DNA from: Marasmius tenuissimus
Lineage: Eukaryota; Basidiomycota; Agaricomycetes; Agaricales; Marasmiaceae
Length of the DNA stretch: 64,000 nt
Assembly (NCBI GenBank): GCA_029532415.1
Contig: JAQOTA010000048.1
Location: 298,001 to 362,000 of the forward strand
Reading direction: 5' to 3'
The translations under genes were made by a program, and so were the position numbers. This document shows positions 22,081 to 32,911 of this stretch, piece after piece; positions within the stretch are counted from its first letter, which is position 1; each line of letters opens with the position of its first letter. The notes beneath the pieces were generated by a model. The model searched no databases. It was not told the DNA's origin and saw nothing but the letters and a program-made list of their open reading frames with translations.

Positions 22081-23880
22081 TCAAAACTGGCCTTACTCGA
22101 CGGTTACGCCTCGAGTTGGAAACTTGTGCAATGGATTCTACCATCGAATTCCATTCACGGTTGTTAGCCATGCACATGGTGCCTTGGTCCTTCCTGGCTA
22201 GGAGACCTTCCGAATGGTATTTAAAGAGTTCGTGTCGAGGCTTTATACGTGTATGTGGGCCGGTGTAGCTTGGTTTTTGACTTCGACAGGTATGTTGGCC
22301 TTCGAGCGTATGCAGTTTGTCACGAACCTCGTTTGGATATCAAATGTTGACGCCGTGTCGACCGACGCAAGTCGAATTGAATACATCATCTCTTTTTCTC
22401 CCTCGTATTGTCATGCCTTCGTGAGACAGCGAGAGCAGGCTCTCTTTCTTGAAAGAGTGTGAGTTGAGTTGACTGAGCTCCCAACTTTAACACATGTATA
22501 GGGCCCTCGGGGGCACGTGTGGGATTGTGGGCTTGACACCGTGACTGACAGGCGCCGATCAATGGTCTATCCGCGACCACCATAGCCAGCCGCACTCATT
22601 GGACGTTAAACACTCGCCTCCACTCTCGAAGCATCCCCCAAAATCCCGAGACAGGCTCGATATCAAGCGTCTTGATTGCGTACGCTTTTTCTAATTCGTT
22701 GGGTACAGCATTATGCATAGATTCCGAGCGGTAAAGCCAATGTTGGAACACTCCTTTCGGCAACAAAAAGGGAAACAAACTTGTTTCAGTGGGTCTTCAG
22801 CTGGTATCTAATACATCTCTCAGCTTGCCAGCTCGGACTTCGCACGACATAACGTTTACGTGCCTAGTACAACAATATTAACGGTTCTTCGACGCGACAG
22901 GACAAACCGCAACGGTACTTCAGCGTCATCAACGAGACCGGGCATGGAAATCGAGAAGATATTACTCTGGATGAAAGTCTCAGTGCCAGATACTGCGAAT
23001 TGGACCTGCTCAACGTCATATCGATTTTCCAATGTCATCGACACAGAAATGCCACCAACATCTACCCACTAGGGCTTTTTGCTGTCGGTATCGTTCCAGC
23101 TGAAAGTACCATTTCTGGTCTGGGCTATTAACATCGAGCTTGGTGTAGACCTAGCGTTTCAATCTCATCTGACGATATCTGTGATCGACATCATCACTTT
23201 GATCCCTCAGCACTCATCCTGTAAGTACAAGAACTTCTTTATCATCGCAACAGCCTCCGTTGACAGCACTCCAACTCCGGCCCGATCCCGTTCATCTCGT
23301 TTCAACGTCTTGAGGTACGATACAGTGTGCTAATCAGTTCACCCAAAACTCCAGACTCAAATGCGTCCTCTGCTCGACTCTTGATAGCCGCGGGACGATG
23401 CTCCATATACGATCCGTTACTTACCAATGATTAGCATCAATGCTCGAGTTGGGGCAAAGAGGTCTTGACTCCGAGCGTCGTGAGTGGCTGTTCGAATGCT
23501 CAAGAGGCCACTCTGTACTTTCGCGGTCTCCACCTTGGCCAACAAACATTACTTGCCACTGACTCGCTGTTCTTTGATCAAGGACCGTCTAGAAACACCC
23601 GCTTTACAACCCCACCAGATTCCTGCTTACGCGCGAATCATGATCATCTGGGGCCAAATTTTGCGCGGTCACTGATTTGCACATTAGGGCTCATTCAAGA
23701 CACCTGATATCCCCTCCCTCGTGATGATGCCCAGATCGGTCGGTGTTGAGGTTCGTGTGGATTATTACAAGTGTTCGATCATCGTTTCCACTGCCGAATG
23801 CAGTTGAGAAGGTATCGCTGTCCGTTCTGCCCACTTAAAGGTCCTCCTACCTTAGTATCACCTCAAAGTTTTGGAGCCCA
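22081..23880. repeat. upstream part of a duplicated block (copy 2)
   Basis: From about 22590 on, this is the counterpart of 12590-13857 (see there). No intact gene. Forward frames at 22860-23072 and 23079-23333 are open but not conserved with the first copy. Confidence 0.5.
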
Positions 23881-25440
23881 ATGGCTGACGTCTCTGCCGC
23901 CACCATCGCGCTTGAGCACCAGAAGACAGTTTCGGTCAGTTTGGGTATCACAACTTCAAATACGATGGTTCACTGACCTTGACTTAGTATCTAAACGGTT
24001 GGTTCGACCTAGTGCATGTCAACATTGCAACTCAGCTTCAATCCCTCCCTGCAGTGGCCACCTCGGCTTTACTCGTTTACGATGTCGCTCTCAACCTCGG
24101 GCCAGAGGTACGGTGTATCTGGAGGAAGAAATGGTCGCTCGCCACGGTTCTCTACGTGATACAACGATATCTCCCCTTCTTCGACACAGGGGTGCTACTG
24201 TATCGTACGCTCATTGATCTCGCCTGATCCACTGCGCAGTGCTTACTGTTATTTCCTTATCCAGTGCATTTCGCAGAGAACCTGAGTCCGCAACGTTGCG
24301 ATATTGCTCATCGTATCATTGGATGTAGGTGATCCGACCCCTCTTCATTCATGCGAGTTTCTGACCTGTGCGCCGGGAAACCTTTACTTCAGGGTCTTTT
24401 ATCACAGGCCTTGTGCTTTCTGAAGGTGTATAACGCTCGATTTTTTTAGCCTCTGGGTGTTACAGCTCACCTCCCTAATCAACACAGTGCTCCTGACGCT
24501 CCGTATTTGGGCAATGTGGAGAAAAAGCGCTATAATAGGAATAGGACTTTTTGTCTTTTCCTTAGGAACATGGGCTCCGTGTTTCGTTGTGGTCCAACGA
24601 TTCTTAGACGCAACTCGATGTAAGTCTCATCTCCAGCATACGACCCTCATATTTGACTCTTTACTAGTTGAAAAACTACCAATACCAGAGTTTCGAGGGT
24701 GTTTTATTTCTGGCGGAAACCATATACTTTACCTGTGCTGGACCCTATTGATGATCTACGATACTGGTAAGCGATCCCGTCGCTCAAGGACCTGGTCGAT
24801 GCTGAAGGCTGGTTGCAGCAATGTTGATCATGATTCTGATTCCGGGAATCTCACACTGTAGGCCTAAATATAGATCCAAGACAGTCATGATGCCTCCATG
24901 GCTAATCTATTTTGCAGTTCGAATGGGCGGGAGTTCCAAACTCATGAAAGCCATCTACGAAGATGGTAAGCTACTTTGCTGTGCGCCGTTCGGGGATCTG
25001 ATGGCATGCTCTCTACAGGTCTTATCTACTATGGCTTCGTCTTCCGTGTGTATCTCCAGTTAGTTCGAGGGCGGACCTCGCTACTGACATCCAACATTTA
25101 GTGATATCGTTGATCAACGTGGTGGTAATCGTCCTTCTTCCTGTAAGCCCAGACAACAGAACTTCGGTGCATTTCGCTAAATTTCTCTCTTGACTCAATT
25201 AGCCCGACTTGGTTCACCTCCTCACTGCGTGCGTAACAGAATCATTGATAATCTACTTTACCGATCAACGCGTCTGACATCAGTGCTTATAGTTTCGAGC
25301 GCATAATGCACTCGATTCTCACCAGCCGTGCAATTCTTCACATACGGCGAGTAACGTGGGAGCCCAGCGTGAACTCCCACCACCTTCACGAAACCGACGT
25401 ATCTTTAGAGCATACGTTCCCGCAAACACGTTCTGTTTGA
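23881..25440 (+). CDS. DUF6533 membrane protein, gene D (complete)
   Basis: The clearest DUF6533 gene in the window, with 12 exons. Exon 1 (23881-23934) starts MADVSAATIALEHQ; microexon 23988-23997 gives Y-L-N; next VATSALLVYDVALNL and the core VRCIWRKKWSLATVLYV, QRYLPFFD. Later exons give HFAENLSPQRC, WSFITGLVLSE, VLLTLRIWAMWRKS, IPEFRGCFISGGNHI, VRMGGSSKLMKAIYEDG, GLIYYGFVF, LISLINVVVIVLLP, PDLVHLLTA and FERIMHSILTSRAIL, ending RSV with TGA at 25438-25440. Reading without the splices gives stops in every intron. It should be a membrane protein with several helices; function unknown. It lies 300 bases upstream of a broken MYND gene. Confidence 0.85.
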
Positions 25441-25743
25441 CATATCTAGGGGCGATCTTTTCACTTTTGGTTCAGCTTGTCGACGATTTTCTCAATATAT
25501 ACCCCCGCGGTGAAAATATTGCTGGCACGTAGGGGTCTACCAGGCTCAGCCATCTTTGAGTTGACCTCCGTTAGTATTGATCATCTCTGGATAGATTGGT
25601 TATGCTGTCTCTTACTTGCGTCTATGTCCGTATTCAGATGGAAACCGAGCTAGTGAGCGGTTTCTGGAGCGAAAGCTTGTGCCCGCCATCATACTGAGAA
25701 AATCCTGTGGGCGAGATCAGTATTCAGAGTGTAACCTGCTCTG
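25441..25743. other. spacer between DUF6533 gene D and MYND copy 2
   Basis: No coding signal. It should contain the DUF6533 3' end and the promoter of the following pseudogene. Confidence 0.4.
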
Positions 25744-27022
25744 ATGTCGGGAGGCAAGCGCGAAAGAACTTGCCCTCAACGCGGCAAGCGGCACCGTGCC
25801 TTGAAATGGCAAATGGTCCCGCGGTGAGTCGCTCAGGTACAAACGTGCTACTGTGGTACGTTCTCTTTGTTCCCTTCTTAGTCACCGGTGCGCCTCTACG
25901 TCTTCTCTCGCATACTACTCGAAGTAAGCTCTTCAACTTCCAAATTTTTGTCTGGGAACTCACTCGCTGCTGGATACCTACAGAATGGTCACCAGAACGA
26001 TCACCTGAACCACCCACCGGCTTGCAATAAATTGCAATCATGAAAGAAGATGGCTCCATGAGCGCTACACATCAACAAAATCAACGACTTTCCCATGTTT
26101 CGTGATGGCCCTGTCGCCCACAATCACCAAAAGTGTAATCGATGCCTCCAATTCCGTCAACTTACTCACCACGAAAGTTCCCGCGGTGTAGTGGCTGCTG
26201 CCGAGTGGTCTACTGCGTAAGCCTCCTTGCTCGACGCTCTCAAAGACGTGTTTCTTTGTTCTGATCTATTACATCTTCTCTTCAGAGCAAAGAACGTCGG
26301 AAAAATGACTGGCCCGCCCACATCTCTGCTTGTAAAGAGTTCAAATCGAAGCGCGAATACCACGCCGAAGGTACCGGTATTGCAACGACCCTCGAAGACG
26401 TCTGGGCCTGGGTGGGGTACTACAACGCGTTCCTCAAGAACTGTGCCATATCCTCTGCACTCCTCCCATTACGATCCTACGCCGAATCGAAGGAGTTTCT
26501 CTGCGTTACTATCATGCATACGGGTCAGATGGACATTTCTGTGCATCCCCAGTTCAAAGTAGAGAGTGTCGCTTGCGAGAAGGTCGGAAATCACAAGTCT
26601 ATAGTTGATTTCTGTTTGGGGACCTATGCCAAGACGGAGAGGATGGGGAAGATCGAGTTGAAGAACAACTTCTTTGGGGTTCTTTCGTATGTCGTGCTGA
26701 CGGTGTTTAACGACACGAAGGGAGATCCAGCCACTGTTTATTCGTTCTCAAAACAGTTCAGCATCGATAAAAGGACTGCGGGGGCGAACATGTTGCAGTT
26801 GGATTAATGGAACTTGCTGAGGCGGTACGTGTCGGACCGAAGGAAGATCAAGTTTTGCCGTGGAAAGCTGGTGGAGGAATTGAACATTTGCTGCTGTGGA
26901 GGGTGGGCTCACGATGAGAAGAAGAGGGTGAGCATCCGTTTGTTTGAACCCTCGTCACTACACCGTAGTTGATGTCTCTTGCAGTCTTGCAGGAGGATCT
27001 CAAAAGGGCTTGGGACATGTAG
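25744..27022 (+). pseudogene. MYND-finger protein, broken copy 2
   Basis: Paralogue of 11235-12455. It starts MSGGKRERTCPQ. The finger exon keeps GPVAHNHQKCNRCLQF, but one A is missing in the GAAAG run before CGG TGT, shifting frame across R-C-S-G-C-C-R-V-V-Y-C. After the next intron the expected S-K-E-C reads S-K-E-R, losing a zinc ligand, then NDWPAHISACKEF. The body is open (AESKEFLCVTIMHTGQMDI, KTERMGKIELKNNFFG, FSKQFSIDK) until an insertion of about 24 bases and TAA at 26804-26806, where the sister copy has W-W-N-L-L-R-R-Y. The end is EDLKRAWDM and TAG at 27020-27022 after a last intron. At least three lesions, so a pseudogene. Confidence 0.8.
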
Positions 27023-27402
27023 TAAGTATCATGGGCACCGAGAAATCCATGACACGATGAAGAGTATTCTTGGAACGCGACCTATGGTGTATCTCTCAGT
27101 CTATTTGTATGAACTCTGGAAAACATAAATGTATCGCTCGTTGACGAGCCTTAAGTGTATTCGAGAGGCACACGAGGTTTTATTTCAGACGAGATACCGA
27201 TGGAAGGCACATGACTCGAGTAATGAATCGGGAGGAGAATGCGCAGACGCTGTCCAACACGATAGAGAGAAGAATGTGGTGGAAGCGTAGCGAGATGATA
27301 GGAGAACTGGAGTATTTTCAAACTACCCCTACTCCCTATATAGACCTAAGAGCGTATGTCTCCATCTAGCAAATCGAAGCAATCACAGTATCATTTCTGA
27401 TA

Positions 27403-29139
27403 CTAAGAATCTTTGTCGCGGATAAAGACCTCCAATCCCTCCTCACCAAGCTTCCTCAGTTTCGCCAAATCCGGAAGATTGGGACGGCGCCGCCATGAAT
27501 TTGCGAACATAATTGTCACAGACTGCAGGCTATCGACGCCACCTCTTGGAACCACTGCCTCTCGCCGGTCAGGAAGCCATCTAGAGGCTACCGTTCTGTA
27601 CAAGTTCCCGTCGACACCTTGGTCGGAATCAAAGAGAGGGCAAAGGAGAGTTTTGGGATCGTGAAAATTAGGAAGATCGAATGAGACTTGGTGGAGTCGG
27701 GGTAATAGGTGTGGCGTCTCCAGTTGGGTAGTCGAAGCCGGAGAACCGGAGTCGACGTATAGTAGGCGAGAGAAATCTTTCACGCGGTCTAGTTTCACTT
27801 TTAGTTTAGAATACGTTGCGGTCCAGTCTTCGTAGAGAGCAAGGGTAGTTAAACTCGGCAGGAGGGAAAGAAGACGGTGATTCTCTGTCATCGAGAGTAA
27901 GTTGAACCTGAGGGTCAGAGATGTGATTGGGCATGCCGATCGAGTAACACACTGTAAGATGGAGGAAATATCCTCGAACTGGTGAGTAGAATAGGTGCCT
28001 TGGAGAGTTAGAGAGGATAGTCGAGGGAGGGTGATGTGGTCAAAAAATTCTACCCATGTGTCCTGGGCCTCGTTGTAGTCGGATTTCAGCATGAGGGTAA
28101 GGGACTCCATATTGGAGGTTACATGGCCGGTAAAGTGATCGACGCTCGGTTGATGGACCTCCAAGTTGTAATCAAGGTTCAGGGATATGAGCTTTGGACA
28201 AAGAGACACAAGGTACAGAGGAGAACGTGCCAAGTTTGGGCGGAAATCGCCAAGCTTTAGGTCCTCAACCTGCTGCCATGGAATAGTTTGGAATATTATG
28301 TCTTCTTGCTCTCCAAGCATGTGGATTGTCATAGCTCGAAGAGCCGGACATCCACCATCAAAAAGTATGTATGTGGAGGCCAAAGGGATTTGTAGATCGC
28401 ATATGGAGATGTTTCGAAGATTCGGGAGATTGCCTCTGATACCTCGAATGGCGGGGAGCAAGAAGAAATTGGACGGAACATTTAATTCGACATCGAGCCA
28501 TTGAAATGAGCGCTCGCATAATACCTCCACTGCATGGTTGACGACTACTGTGAATGGATCTCCAGGATCCAAAGCCCTCTGGCCTTCGGGTATTTCAAAG
28601 GCGATGGTCAAGGGAGAGGTGCGGGCGCGGGTAATAAACCTTTCGGTCATCCTGTGTAGCCGTTCTACATTTGTGTTTGGTGAGAGCTCCAAAGCAAATT
28701 TCACCGCCGACCACAAGTTCGACGTAGAAAGTGCGATTGCTCTCCAATAAGCACACACCGCGGACATTCGCACGGGCGGTGGAGGAGGTGTATACCGGAG
28801 ATTACTAGAGGAAAGTTCGCTGATAGGTCCATCATCACAAATGACTTTGAAAATGTGGGACAAGAGTTCACTGGGCAATCTATGCACGGGCGGCGGGATT
28901 AACGACTTTCCGATCGCAACGCAACGGTTCAGTCGTTCCCGATAGTTCTCCAACGAGGTTAAGGCTGATTTGAGCCGAGTGATCTCAGAGTTCAAGTGTG
29001 CGATGTCGCTCTGGATTGCTGGAAGATGCTGGAGAATGGTCTCTGAATCGTGATGCGATCCTTGCTCGTGGTAGTTCTCGATAAACAGCACACGATCCAT
29101 GGATGTTCGGAGTAATTTTGCTAATACATTTGGATCCAT
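27403..29139 (-). CDS. F-box protein, module 1 (578 aa)
   Basis: One open frame starting MDPNVLAKLLRTSMDRVLF. Residues about 30-78 are a coiled coil (IQSDIAHLNSEITRLKSAL). The F-box is at about 80-140: IPPPVHRLPSELLSHIF, then MSAVCAYWRAIALSTSNLWS. The rest is leucine-rich, with repeats such as GNLPNLRNISI, CPALRAMTIHM, CPKLISLNLDYNL, PRLSSLTLQ and LPSLTTLAL, ending RKLGEEGLEVFIRDKDS. It would act as a substrate receptor of an SCF ubiquitin ligase, by family. A likely 5'-leader intron lies just upstream (GACG|GTAAGT at 29205 to CTCTTAG near 29154), and the same position has GTGAGT in the other two modules. Y lies divergently upstream. No lesion seen. Confidence 0.88.
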   Translation of the reverse strand: MDPNVLAKLLRTSMDRVLFIENYHEQGSHHDSETILQHLPAIQSDIAHLNSEITRLKSALTSLENYRERLNRCVAIGKSLIPPPVHRLPSELLSHIFKVICDDGPISELSSSNLRYTPPPPPVRMSAVCAYWRAIALSTSNLWSAVKFALELSPNTNVERLHRMTERFITRARTSPLTIAFEIPEGQRALDPGDPFTVVVNHAVEVLCERSFQWLDVELNVPSNFFLLPAIRGIRGNLPNLRNISICDLQIPLASTYILFDGGCPALRAMTIHMLGEQEDIIFQTIPWQQVEDLKLGDFRPNLARSPLYLVSLCPKLISLNLDYNLEVHQPSVDHFTGHVTSNMESLTLMLKSDYNEAQDTWVEFFDHITLPRLSSLTLQGTYSTHQFEDISSILQCVTRSACPITSLTLRFNLLSMTENHRLLSLLPSLTTLALYEDWTATYSKLKVKLDRVKDFSRLLYVDSGSPASTTQLETPHLLPRLHQVSFDLPNFHDPKTLLCPLFDSDQGVDGNLYRTVASRWLPDRREAVVPRGGVDSLQSVTIMFANSWRRRPNLPDLAKLRKLGEEGLEVFIRDKDS

Positions 29140-29883
29140 GGATGCGGTGAGCTCTAAGAGACCATGAGCATAGTTTGCAAAGCCAGATCATGACACTTAC
29201 CGTCTCTTTAAAGCGTGATGGTGGTGGTGTGAGTTCAAGCTGGGCTTGACTACTGCACCACGGTGCCAAAACCACGTGTATTGCCGGCCAAGTTCCCATC
29301 TCCTCATGGTCATGTCATTGAATCTTCCTGGCTACGCCCTGCTCTGCTTTTGAGCCTATCTAACACCTTCAGATTCATGAACCCCTTGTAAAGCACTCGA
29401 GAAATGTTGTCTATGGCAGCAACACACGTGCCGGGGTCGTCCGCATATCATTAATGTTTGTTATCACTGACGTTCACTCTTTGTCAAGGTCAGGTTGAAG
29501 ACAAGTACGCGAACCTGCAACAAAACCTCGGGAGTCAGGCCTCCAGACCCAAGCGCCAGCTTTCATCGGCGAGCATCTAACAAATTCGATGTTGCAACGT
29601 TGAGCGCCCACCAAGATCACGCCGACATCGTTCGCACAAACTCCGCCCTGCTCTCACAGCTTTAGCCAGAGGGTGAACGGACCCAAGCTCGAAGTAATCT
29701 AGCGAGAAGTAAAATCAAAACCCATCTCGTATTCTCCAAGAACCATTGCTATCTACACAGAACGGTACGTGACCGCCTTAAAAAGTGTCGTTCTTACTAA
29801 ATAGACTAGCGGGGAACAGAAAGGCAAAACAACGGACAGCGAAGATCGAACGAGAAACTAGTAACCCGGAATACGACCGACAA
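29140..29883. promoter_or_regulatory. divergent promoter region between F-box and Y
   Basis: About 740 bases between the two start codons. Near 29598-29760 a stretch (GTTGAGCGCCCACCAAG onward to CTATCTACAC) is strongly conserved in modules 2 (39670-39835) and 3 (51958-52092). In module 2 it is an open frame reading KSALLSQLQPEGEKP then EILQAKVNTKTQLVF; in 1 and 3 it has a TAG, so it is now leader or promoter sequence. Confidence 0.4.
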
Positions 29884-30478
29884 ATGCCAGCTTTATTGAC
29901 AGAAACTTCCGTTTCCACAACGGCGGAGGGCATTTTGGCAGCAGACAGCAGTAAAGGAGGGATCTTGACCAAGGTTTTCGTCATGGGTGTAATTTTCCTC
30001 TTTACGGGGGTCATTGTCACGAAATGGTTCTATCCATATACAATGGAGGACTTGGAACGCCAAACGAACTACGTTGAGGACTTAATCGAACGCAATACAA
30101 CTCTTGAGCGGGATTTGTTGGGAGATTCGGGGTGGAGATTCCGAGAACGGCTGGATGGGTATGTTGATGAACTGAGGGCTTCTACTGCAACTTTGTTGAT
30201 GATTCCGTGTAGGGAATACCGAAAGATGGGTGAAATCCGGGAATGGGCGACGGCCGAGCCGCATAGATGGAATTTGCTCGCTTGGACCCGGTTTCGTTGG
30301 CGGGAGATGAGGGAGGTGAAGATGTGTTATTGCTCGGTGCTGGACCTGAAGAAGCATGTCTTGGTATGAGCTTGAATTCTTGAGACACTAAAAGAACGTC
30401 AGCTAATGGTCCATGGCAACCTTTTGTTTTCAGATGGAAGTGAAACACAAGCATGACTTACTGCAATTCCCAGCCTGA
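29884..30478 (+). CDS. Y1, single-pass membrane / coiled-coil protein (156 aa)
   Basis: Not a recognised family. Three exons: 29884-30158 (275 nt), 30213-30363 (151 nt), 30434-30478. Exon 1 encodes MPALLTETSVSTTAEG, a glycine-lysine turn, a membrane segment at residues 31-46 (VFVMGVIFLFTGVIV), W48-F-Y-P-Y-T-M-E-D-L57, and a charged helix NYVEDLIERNTTLERDLLG. Exon 2 encodes EYRKMGEIREWATAE and WREMREVKMCYC; the end is HDLLQFPA. The ATG at 29884 was chosen over an upstream in-frame one because X genes start identically (MPALT) and the upstream part is not conserved in modules 2 and 3. Intron 1 (54 nt, GTATGTT...GTGTAG) is open in frame here, so an unspliced reading also exists. It is homologous to X1 with the same first two exon lengths. 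It is probably a type of membrane-anchored helical protein; partner unknown. Confidence 0.65.
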
Positions 30479-31084
30479 CGTCCAAGCACAGGTGTTGCAT
30501 ACCCGCCGAAGGTGTCCAGCAACACTGATCTGTTCTGATATCCGCACCATCCACTGCACTGTCGCCGGTTTCCTGTTTGCTAGGGCTGTAGTCTCGGAAA
30601 TTTGCATACCTTCAAGACATCGTCTTTCTTTGGCTATAGAAGGTGTGTGTTGAGGTTGGCATTATTTCACAACGTCGAAGACGAAAGTAGGGAACGTACC
30701 CACAGTGGGTAGACAGCAGAAAGGTCGCGACCGTTGCCCATCGGTCTCGACTGAAAAGGCGGCTGGGCAAATCTGTTTAATTGCTGTTTGAAGGTCAATT
30801 ATTGCTTGGAAAAAGGAACAGGAAGGCATTGTGGCGACAAGACATCCGGCTTACCTGTCGACGATTTGCATGCTATCATTCAGTTGAGCAATGTGTCCTA
30901 TGGTGAAGTCCTCAACACGGACCTTTCGCGGGCATAAGGGTTGTGAGATTTGTGTGTATGAGGATAGAATGTGGCAGAATCAGGTTGAATAGAGGAACCT
31001 CGAGGAAGACAGATATTGGCTGTCGGATGAACAAGCAAACGTAGGGGGGAAATGAAGGGCAACGAAGGAGGTCTGGAGGTCACA
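30479..31084. other. spacer downstream of Y1
   Basis: No gene seen. Parts resemble the regions after Y2 and Y3 (GGAAATTTGCA, TTCAA.AC). Confidence 0.4.
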
Positions 31085-31335
31085 ACAGTGTGGGTGTCCG
31101 GGGTCTGCTCCTGTCCCGCCGGTGTGGGTCCGCAAAGTCCGTGTGGGTCCGATGTAGTGGCGCCGGTGTGGGTCCGTCAAGTCGCTCTGGGGTGTGGGTC
31201 CGTCAAATCGGTCTGTGTGTGGGTCCTTCAAGTTGATCTAGGTGTGGGTCCAATACAGTGTCACCGATGTGGCTCTGATGCAGTGGCGCCGGTGTGGGTC
31301 TGTCTCGCCCGTTTGATCACCTTTGGGTCCGCTGT
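31085..31335. repeat. degenerate GTGTGGGTCC minisatellite
   Basis: About ten imperfect copies of GTGTGGGTCC(G) spaced 20-35 bases apart by variable linkers (GTCAAGTC, GATGTAGTGGCGCCG). Found only in module 1. The linkers vary, so it is not a CRISPR array. Confidence 0.75.
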
Positions 31336-31683
31336 GTGAGCACACACCAGTGCCAATTAGAATTGGAGGAAGTAACCAGTTTAAGGCCCAGGAGAGACTT
31401 TCCGTATTTAGGACGTGACAAGCCGTGCATTGCCACCGTTTCCGCCAGGCATAGCCACGGGTAGAACAAATGAATCCACGATGATCCCGCCGCAACTCAA
31501 GGACCCCAAATACTCCTCCCTCACCTTTGTTGTTTGTCTCCAGCTTGTCCTCATTCTCATCCTTCGACTCGTATCGCTACAAACGGCCCTCAGATGCGAT
31601 TGCCATTAACCTCTCGCCAATCAGCTGCCAGTCTACTCCTTCTCAGATTGCAATGCTCGCAAATTCATTCTCTTGAGCATGCG

Positions 31684-31869
31684 CTATGACTTCGATTCCT
31701 CCTTCTGTCTCCTCTGACTCTCCTCCGCTAGCTGATCCTCTTCAAACTGCTCAAAACGGCTGAAGATTTCGAAGATATCTCTGCCCAAGTCACCACCTGA
31801 TTCAGCAACGTTCGCGCTGACATTCGCGTCGTCAATCGTACGATCATCTTTCCTCTTCTCCCTCGACAA
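31684..31869 (-). CDS. short acidic open frame (about 61 aa), uncertain
   Basis: Reads MSREKRKDDRTIDDANVSAN then DIFEIFSRFEQFEEDQL and ends with a basic tail. A consensus donor (GCATG|GTAAGT) lies just upstream at about 31886, and comparable donors occur at 45085 and 58303 in the other modules. It may be an exon of a gene that follows X on the minus strand rather than a protein by itself. Not recognised. Confidence 0.3.
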   Translation of the reverse strand: MSREKRKDDRTIDDANVSANVAESGGDLGRDIFEIFSRFEQFEEDQLAEESQRRQKEESKS

Positions 31870-31899
31870 ATCACGATGTTAACTTACCATGCCCGACAG

Positions 31900-32227
31900 T
31901 CATCCAGGCTCGCTACATCGGGACCGGTGCAGATGTAGCATATTCAGGGAAAGACGGACCGGTGTCGCAGTCATCGTGCTGGACTTGATCCGGCTCCTTC
32001 GTGGTCTCCTCGTTCCCTCTTCCTGGGTAGCTGGACACAGCAATCGAGATGAATAAAATTCGAGCAATACGAGGCAACACGAGCAAGTGATATAGGAGGC
32101 CAGATGATAGCAGAAACAGAGCGTATGACGTGGGGATAGCAGTGGAGAGTCAGAGAGTAGTGGTGATGGACGACGAGCGTGGTGGTCGATGATGACGGTC
32201 AACAACATGTCAAGCGGCGGCGAGTAA
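31900..32227 (-). pseudogene. conserved but frame-broken stretch after X1
   Basis: The equivalents at 21240-21530, 45090-45340 and 58300-58600 share a hydrophobic-then-acidic reading: here RIARILFISIAVSSYPGRG then EETTKEPDQVQHDDCD; in module 3 KRFILIAVSNSPERASEKTT. Frames are disrupted by stops and shifts in different places in each copy. It may be a fourth gene of the module in decay. Confidence 0.35.
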
Positions 32228-32911
32228 TCACACTCTCGTCGACGAGGACAATGCTCTTGCATGGAAGTTACGCTCTTTCTCCTCGATCTCGAGCTGTATC
32301 AAACATTTTTATGGTTTTTTTTTTGCCATTAGGTATGGACAAGCCCACGCACCATCAAATCGTACTTCAATTGCGACAGCAACGCATGGGAAGCATTCAC
32401 GCGCTTCAGCTGATGCCATTGGGAGATCATCCAAGCCAAAATCCTCGTCCTGTCCGGCTCGGCGACACCCCTCATCTTGATATGGCGCACCTCCTCGTTC
32501 CGTCTACGTTGGATCCAAGTTGGCCATTGAGTACGTTGGAATGAACGTTTTTGGGCGTACAAAGAGTTTTTGCAGAGATTTAAGAGGCCAAAGTCAGTCG
32601 TCTCGGTGACAAGGTATGCACCACCTCCACACTCACTTTTGAAGCCTACATCTAAATCCCTTCGCGGAACCTCCCAGCAGATTCCACTCACGCCTCATAT
32701 TATCCTTTATCAGGTTATCAATGCTCTTTACCAAGTCCTCTAAGTCCTCGATGGTGTACGGGAAGAACCATCTCTTTGCTGCTAGTGCAGCAACGACGAC
32801 GAGTACTCCGACTAATGCTAATTTGGACAAGAGACCTCCGCCTGAGTTACTGGACGCCTCAACCTTTTCGGCTACCTCCAAAACGGACGATTCAAGAGTC
32901 AACGCTGGCAT
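32228..32911 (-). CDS. X1, single-pass membrane / coiled-coil protein (163 aa)
   Basis: Three exons: 32637-32911 (275 nt), 32353-32503 (151 nt), 32228-32293. It starts MPALTLESSVLEVAEKV, then S-G-G-G-L-L-S-K, a membrane segment at residues 31-46 (LALVGVLVVVAALAA), W48-F-F-P-Y-T-I-E-D-L57, and the helix DLVKSIDNLIKDNMRREW. Exon 2 gives RNEEVRHIKMRGVAEPDR and WHQLKRVNASHAL; exon 3 gives LEIEEKERNFHARAL and TGA. The first 57 residues align with Y1 without gaps, and the first two exons have identical lengths, so X and Y are paralogues facing each other. The exon-1 donor is GTGAGT and acceptors are ACGTAG and GATACAG. No lesion. Function unknown. Confidence 0.65.

Noticed and set aside
29785..29883. 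Upstream in-frame ATG at 29785 as the Y1 start
   Set aside because: The extra 33 residues are not conserved in frame in Y2 or Y3, while all Y copies and X1 and X2 begin MP(A/V)L at the later ATG.
31085..31335. Repeated GTGTGGGTCC considered as a CRISPR array
   Set aside because: Repeats are short and degenerate, spacer lengths vary, there are no cas genes, and the sequence is from a eukaryote.
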